From positions 62,001 to 126,000 of the forward strand of contig NZ_JACXYY010000005.1 in assembly GCF_014779665.1 (NCBI RefSeq): a stretch of DNA of 64,000 nt. Direction: 5' to 3'. Below the pieces are notes generated by a model, which was not told the DNA's origin, searched no databases, and was given only the letters and a program-made list of their open reading frames with translations. The first letter of the stretch is position 1. Each line of letters begins with the position of its first letter. The translations under genes and the position numbers were made by a program. The DNA comes from Nocardioides hwasunensis (GTDB lineage Bacteria; Actinomycetota; Actinomycetes; Propionibacteriales; Nocardioidaceae). Positions 59,776 to 64,000 of this stretch are shown here, one piece after another.

Positions 59776-61248
59776 ATGAGTCCCGACGTCGCCGCCCCGC
59801 TCCGCGAGGCGCTGCTCTCCGCCGACTTCACCTACGACCGCGTGGCCGAGGCGATCGGCGACGAGGCGCATCGCGCGCTCGGGCGCAACGAGACCCTCCC
59901 CGCGCTGCGGCGTACGACGTCGGGCTCCCCGCTCGACACGCTGGTCCGGCTGTTCCTGCTGCAGACGCCGGTGGCGCGCGAGGAGGCCGACCGGGCACTG
60001 CCCGGGCTGGTCGACCGACTCTGCAACGCCGGACTGCTCGAGCAGAGCGTCGGCGAGGTGGCGGCCCGGACCGACTGCCGCCCCTACGCCGCGGACGACC
60101 AGGACCTCTGGATCGTCTCCGACCTCACGCCCGGTCTCGACGGGGCGCCGGTCGCGGTCGGCCCCGACCACGTGCTCGGCATCTCCAGCGCGTCGACCAG
60201 CCTGGCGCAGCTGACCATGCGCGAGCCGGTCGGCTCCGCCCTCGACCTCGGCACCGGGTGCGGGGTCCAGGCGCTCCACCTCGCCGCGCACGCCGGTCGG
60301 GTGGTCGCCACCGACGTGAACGCCCGTGCGCTCTGGATGACCCGGCTGAACGCCGCGCTCAACGGCGCCGAGGTCGACGTGCGGGTCGGCTCCTTCTTCG
60401 ACCCGGTCGCCGGGGAACGCTTCGACCTGATCGCCACCAACCCGCCGTTCGTCATCTCGCCGGCGACCGGCGAGCGACTGGTCTACCGCGACTCCGGGCT
60501 CCCGGGCGACCGCGTCGTCGAGCACATCGTGCGCACCGGCCCGGACCACCTGACCGACGGCGGCTGGCTGCAGGTGCTCGCCAACTGGGCGGTCGTCGAC
60601 GGCCAGCCCTGGGACGAGCGGCTCGGCTCGTGGCTGCGCGAGGACTGCGACGCGCTCGTCGTGCAGCGCGAGACCCTGGACCCGTCGGCGTACGTCGAGC
60701 TGTGGCTCAAGGACAGCGGCCACCACGGTGGTCCCGAGTACGCCCGGCGCTACGACACGTGGCTCTCGTGGCTGGAGGAGACCGGCATCGTGGGAGTCGG
60801 CTTCGGGTGGATCAACGTGCGGCTCGGCGGCAACGCTGGATCCGGGGCAGGCGCGCACCAGCTCCTCGAGTGGCCCTACGACGTCGAGCAGCCGATCGGC
60901 CCGTCGATCCACGCCTGGGGGGATGCGGTGGCCGACCTGCGCGGCGTCAGCGACGCGGAGCTCCTCGCACGGACCCTGCGCGCCCGCGAGGACGTCCAGC
61001 AGGAGACGGTCGGCCGCCCGGGCGCCGAGGACCCGGAGGCGATCGTGCTGCGTCAGCAGCGCGGCTTCCGGCGGGCCCGGAGTGCCGACACGGTCGAGGC
61101 CGCGTTCGTCGGGGCCAGCGACGGTGACCTCACGGTCGGCCAGCTGCTCGGTGCGCTCGGCGTGCTGCTCGAGCGCGACGAGGCCGAGCTCGGTTCGACC
61201 TACCTCCCCGTGGTCCGTGAGCTCGCCAGCGAGGGCTTCCTCATCTGA
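59776..61248 (+). CDS. Methyltransferase with NPPF motif (RsmC/PrmC-like)
   Basis: This 490-residue protein has an N-terminal domain of about 130 residues. A class I methyltransferase core follows, with motif I ALDLGTGCGVQALHLA near residue 156, the acidic motif VVATDVNARAL and the catalytic motif ATNPPFVIS near 218. NPPF/NPPY enzymes methylate the exocyclic amine of adenine, guanine or glutamine in nucleic acids or proteins. A C-terminal extension of about 200 residues is typical of actinobacterial members. The target is not known. In Streptomyces a similar gene lies close to hppA-bldG; here the ESX locus stands between them. Confidence 0.87.
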   Translation: MSPDVAAPLREALLSADFTYDRVAEAIGDEAHRALGRNETLPALRRTTSGSPLDTLVRLFLLQTPVAREEADRALPGLVDRLCNAGLLEQSVGEVAARTDCRPYAADDQDLWIVSDLTPGLDGAPVAVGPDHVLGISSASTSLAQLTMREPVGSALDLGTGCGVQALHLAAHAGRVVATDVNARALWMTRLNAALNGAEVDVRVGSFFDPVAGERFDLIATNPPFVISPATGERLVYRDSGLPGDRVVEHIVRTGPDHLTDGGWLQVLANWAVVDGQPWDERLGSWLREDCDALVVQRETLDPSAYVELWLKDSGHHGGPEYARRYDTWLSWLEETGIVGVGFGWINVRLGGNAGSGAGAHQLLEWPYDVEQPIGPSIHAWGDAVADLRGVSDAELLARTLRAREDVQQETVGRPGAEDPEAIVLRQQRGFRRARSADTVEAAFVGASDGDLTVGQLLGALGVLLERDEAELGSTYLPVVRELASEGFLI

Positions 61249-61299
61249 CCCACCCGCCCCACCACTTGTGTCGGCAGGTGGGCAAAAGATGTGCGCCGA

Positions 61300-61329
61300 T
61301 TGACGTGACGCCGGTCACCTGCCTACGTT
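61300..61329 (+). promoter_or_regulatory. Probable promoter of the sugar dehydrogenase gene
   Basis: TTGACG (61300-61305) and TACGTT (61324-61329) are 18 bases apart, fitting a housekeeping sigma promoter. The start point would fall near 61336, about 30 bases before the ATG. A Crp-type palindrome overlaps the spacer. Confidence 0.5.
61304..61319. promoter_or_regulatory. Predicted Crp/GlxR operator inside the sugar dehydrogenase promoter
   Basis: CGTGACGCCGGTCACC contains a perfect GTGA-N6-TCAC core (61305-61318) lying between the putative -35 and -10 boxes. A protein bound there would block RNA polymerase, so repression by Crp is more likely than activation. Predicted by motif only. Confidence 0.5.
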
Positions 61330-61367
61330 GCTAGGGCTCCTTCATCTCGGAACAGGAGAACCCTTTG

Positions 61368-63494
61368 ATGAAGCACCCCCATCGCAGCTTGGTCGCGGCC
61401 GCCGCCGGCGCCGCGCTCTGCCTGCCCCTGTTCGCCGTCACCACGTCCGCCAGCGGGCACGAAGGTCACGACGACGCAGCCCCACCCCCGCCCAAGGGCG
61501 CGTTCCAGAAGGTCACCCTCAACGACCGCCCAGGCGAGCCCATCGACCTCGCCGTGCTGCCCAACAGCGACGTCCTGCACACCACGCGCGACGGCGTGAT
61601 CTGGCACAACGACGCCAAGACCGGCGTCAACAGCGTCGCCGGGCGGATCCCGGTCTACCTCCACGACGAGGAGGGCCTCCAGAGCATCGCCATCGACCCC
61701 GGCTTCGACGGCAAGAAGAACAACTGGATCTACGTCTACTACTCGCCGCCGCTCGACACCCCGGCCGACGACCCGCTCACCGAGTCGATCAACGAGGGTG
61801 ACGCACCCGAGACCGGCACGGCTGCTGACTTCAAGCCCTACCAGGGCCACCTCACGCTCGCTCGGTTCCGCTTCGCCGGTGGCAAGGTGCGGCTCGGCTC
61901 CGAGCAGAAGATCCTCGACGTCCCCGTCGACCGCGGGATCTGCTGCCACGTCGGGGGCGACATCGTCTTCGACTCCCAGGGCAACCTGATCATGTCCACG
62001 GGCGACGACTCCAACCCCTTCCAGTCCGACGGCTACGTGCCGCTCGACGAGCGCCGTGACCGCAACCCGGCGTTCGACGCGCAGCGCACCGCGGCCAACA
62101 CCAACGACCTGCGCGGCAAGATCCTGCGGATCAAGCCGAAGGCGGGCGGCGGCTACACCATCCCCCGGGGCAACCTGTTCCCGAAGGGCACGCGCAAGAC
62201 CCGCCCCGAGATCTACTCGATGGGCTGGCGCAACCCGTTCCGCATCGAGATCGACCCGAAGACCGACGCGCTCTGGGTCGCCGACTACTCGCCCGACGCG
62301 AAGAAGGCCAAGAAGAGCCGCGGACCGGCCGGCCACGGCAAGTGGGCGGTCGTCGACGAGCCCGGCAACTACGGCTGGCCCTACTGCGCCACCGCGCGCC
62401 TGCCCTACAACGACTACGACTTCGCGAAGAACAAGAGCGGCAAGAAGTTCGACTGCTCGGCGCCGGTGAACACCTCGGTCCACAACACCGGCAAGCGCAA
62501 GCTCCCGCCGGTCACGCAGCCGGAGGTCTGGTACACCTACGGGAAGTCCAAGCAGTTCCCGGGTCTCGGCAAGGGCGGCATCGGCCCGATGGCGGGTCCG
62601 GCCTACGAGTACGACGCCCGCGTCGCCAAGAAGAAGAACTCCGTGGCCTGGCCGAAGCGCTACGACGGCACCCCGCTGTTCTACGAGTGGACGCGTGACT
62701 ACATCAAGGGCTTCCACCTCGACGGCACGTCGGTCGGGATCGAGTCGATCGTCTCCGACATCGTCACCGACAACCCGATGGACATGGAGTTCGGCCCCGA
62801 CGGCGCGCTCTACGTCCTCGAGTACGGCGACGGCTACTTCGCCGAGAACCCCGACGCCCAGCTCTCTCGCATCGACTTCGTCGGCAAGGGCGGCAACCGC
62901 AGCCCGATCCCGGCGATCACGGCCGACCCGGCTGCCGGCCGCGCACCGCTGACGGTGAGCTTCTCCAGCAAGGGCACGAAGGACCCGGACGGCAACAACA
63001 AGTCGCTGAAGTACGCCTGGGACTTCGACGGTGACGGCAAGGTCGACAGCCGCAAGGCCAACCCGACCCACACCTACACGAAGGACGGCTCCTACCGCGC
63101 CAGCCTCCGGGTGAGTGACAAGGGTGGCCGCAGCGCCTCGGCCGACGTCGACATCATCGTCGGCAACCAGGCACCGGTCCTGGAGTTCGTCACCCCGGTG
63201 GACGACCAGCCGTTCACGTTCGGCGACACCGTGACGTACGAGGTGAAGGTCACCGACGACGACCCGGTGGACTGCAGCCGGGTCACCGTGACCTACGTCC
63301 TCGGGCACGACACCCACGGGCACCCCCAGTCGACGGCCACCGGATGCACCGGCTCGCTGACGACGACGGTTCCCGGCGGTCACGACCCGGCGACCGACAA
63401 CCTGTCGGCCGTGTTCGTCGCGGCGTACACCGACACCGGCTCGACACCCGGGCTCAGCGGCTCGGCCGAGGTCGTCCTCCAGCCGGCCGGCTGA
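61368..63494 (+). CDS. Secreted PQQ-type sugar dehydrogenase with PKD domain
   Basis: This 708-residue exported protein has a Sec signal peptide (residues 1-30). A glucose/sorbosone dehydrogenase beta-propeller (about 45-515) follows, with DEEGLQSIAIDPGFDGKKNN, DRGICCHVGGDIVFDSQGNL, TNDLRGKILRIKP and SMGWRNPFRIEIDP. A PKD domain (about 522-603) has WDFDGDGKVDS and NPTHTYTKDGSYRASLRV. A C-terminal beta domain (about 605-708) ends the protein. The propeller family oxidises sugars with PQQ; the true substrate is unknown. It lies before a sugar isomerase/epimerase, so the two may process one sugar outside or at the membrane. The ATG at 61368 has AGGAG upstream. Confidence 0.9.
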   Translation: MKHPHRSLVAAAAGAALCLPLFAVTTSASGHEGHDDAAPPPPKGAFQKVTLNDRPGEPIDLAVLPNSDVLHTTRDGVIWHNDAKTGVNSVAGRIPVYLHDEEGLQSIAIDPGFDGKKNNWIYVYYSPPLDTPADDPLTESINEGDAPETGTAADFKPYQGHLTLARFRFAGGKVRLGSEQKILDVPVDRGICCHVGGDIVFDSQGNLIMSTGDDSNPFQSDGYVPLDERRDRNPAFDAQRTAANTNDLRGKILRIKPKAGGGYTIPRGNLFPKGTRKTRPEIYSMGWRNPFRIEIDPKTDALWVADYSPDAKKAKKSRGPAGHGKWAVVDEPGNYGWPYCATARLPYNDYDFAKNKSGKKFDCSAPVNTSVHNTGKRKLPPVTQPEVWYTYGKSKQFPGLGKGGIGPMAGPAYEYDARVAKKKNSVAWPKRYDGTPLFYEWTRDYIKGFHLDGTSVGIESIVSDIVTDNPMDMEFGPDGALYVLEYGDGYFAENPDAQLSRIDFVGKGGNRSPIPAITADPAAGRAPLTVSFSSKGTKDPDGNNKSLKYAWDFDGDGKVDSRKANPTHTYTKDGSYRASLRVSDKGGRSASADVDIIVGNQAPVLEFVTPVDDQPFTFGDTVTYEVKVTDDDPVDCSRVTVTYVLGHDTHGHPQSTATGCTGSLTTTVPGGHDPATDNLSAVFVAAYTDTGSTPGLSGSAEVVLQPAG

Positions 63495-63530
63495 CAGCCC
63501 CACCCCACACCCCCGAGAAAGAAGGCTCAC

Positions 63531-64000
63531 ATGTGTTTCGGACATGACGGTGACCTCGCCCTGCGCGAGTCGCTCGAGAAGAAGGGCGCCAGTCGCCGCG
63601 GCCTGATGCGCGGGGCCGTCGCCGGCACCGCGGGTGTCGCGGCGCTCGGCATCGCCGGTCCCGCATCGGCGGGCGGCAAGGGCGGCAAGGGCCCCAAGGG
63701 ACCCAAGCCCGGCCACGGCCACGGTCACGGCCGGCGGGGCGAGGTCGCGCAGGACCGGATCAGCATCCAGCTCTACACGCTGCGCGACGCGATGACGTCG
63801 GACAGCAACGTCAAGCTGATGCTCGACCAGCTCGCGAAGTTCGGCTACGAGCGCGTGGAGCGTGCCGGGCTCTACACCTACACCGCGGCGCAGCTCAAGC
63901 GTGAGCTCGACGCGCGTGGCATCTGGGCCTCCTCGAGCCACGAGGGGATCAGCGAGAGCACCGCCGCGCTCAACAAGAAGCTCGACGACGCCAGCACGTT
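63531..64000 (+). CDS. Tat-exported sugar phosphate isomerase/epimerase-like protein, partial
   Basis: This gene is cut by the right edge after 156 residues. The N-terminus has the twin-arginine signal SRRGLMRGAVAGTAGVAALG and a Gly/Lys/His-rich linker (GKGGKGPKGPKPGHGHGHG). The start of an AP-endonuclease-2-type TIM barrel follows, with ISIQLYTLRDAM and FGYERVERAGLYTYTAAQLK. The family includes xylose isomerase-like and myo-inositol-pathway epimerases. Exported members are common in actinobacteria next to sugar dehydrogenases or ThuA-like proteins. It lies 36 bases after the dehydrogenase gene and is likely co-transcribed. The catalytic part is outside the window. ATG after GAAAGAAGG. Confidence 0.85.
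   Translation, partial: MCFGHDGDLALRESLEKKGASRRGLMRGAVAGTAGVAALGIAGPASAGGKGGKGPKGPKPGHGHGHGRRGEVAQDRISIQLYTLRDAMTSDSNVKLMLDQLAKFGYERVERAGLYTYTAAQLKRELDARGIWASSSHEGISESTAALNKKLDDAST

Noticed and set aside
61323..63941. 872-codon open frame on the minus strand across the sugar dehydrogenase gene
   Set aside because: The plus-strand gene has a signal peptide, propeller and PKD domain motifs. The antisense frame is Val/Asp/Gly/Arg-rich without a fold and extends into the next gene.

Overview
The window is about 64 kb of very high-GC DNA from an actinobacterial chromosome. I infer a Nocardioides-like member of the Propionibacteriales. The evidence is the codon use, the frequent GTG starts and overlapping ATGA/GTGA gene joints, and several actinobacterial gene blocks: crp / nth-thioredoxin-NUDIX-marP / acs, HAD-ssd-tadABC-Flp-TadE, and helicase-bldG-hppA. 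I see no tRNA, rRNA, insertion sequence, phage gene or CRISPR array.

Layout. 1-10.4 kb: an ECF sigma/anti-sigma pair cut by the left edge, Crp, the nth-to-marP operon, a holin-like protein, NhaA, acetyl-CoA synthetase, and a second sigma/zinc anti-sigma pair. 10.6-12.8 kb: a secreted beta-helix protein with a 142-residue supra-repeat. 12.9-14.8 kb: acetate symporter ActP with its DUF485 partner. 15-19.2 kb: small enzymes, and SoxR divergent from an SDR-QueA-like operon. 19.3-21.1 kb: two secreted proteins. 21.2-25 kb: a LytS/LytTR two-component system with a second sodium/solute symporter. 25-28.5 kb: a methyltransferase, a membrane protein, a degenerate Fic-fold protein, a probable Ms1/6S-like RNA locus and a HAD phosphatase. 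28.6-33.5 kb: an actinobacterial Tad (Flp pilus) cluster. 33.5-39.1 kb: an MrfA-type helicase, a BldG-type anti-anti-sigma factor and a proton-pumping pyrophosphatase.

40-59.7 kb holds a complete-looking type VII secretion (ESX) locus: fused EccC, EccD, EccE, EccB, mycosin, a WXG100 pair and several further probable substrates. One substrate carries fourteen 4-residue GPTP-type repeats. Two modules in the right half share one architecture, an EspC-like hairpin, a hydrophobic segment, a WXG hairpin and a membrane hairpin, each with a YbaB/EbfC protein beside it. In one module the parts are fused in a single gene, in the other they are split over two. The fused module heads a tight operon that also encodes a PH-like membrane protein, a 2-oxoglutarate/Fe(II) oxygenase and an SDR. 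This is my best candidate for an undescribed system. 59.8-64 kb: a methyltransferase, a PQQ-type sugar dehydrogenase with a PKD domain, and a Tat-exported sugar isomerase/epimerase cut by the right edge.

Regulation. Four intergenic GTGA-N6-TCAC palindromes lie upstream of acs, DUF485-actP, hppA and the sugar dehydrogenase. They match the Crp/GlxR consensus and suggest that the Crp encoded in this window controls acetate use, the pyrophosphatase and sugar oxidation. Assignments are from reading motifs and gene order only; no database search was possible.
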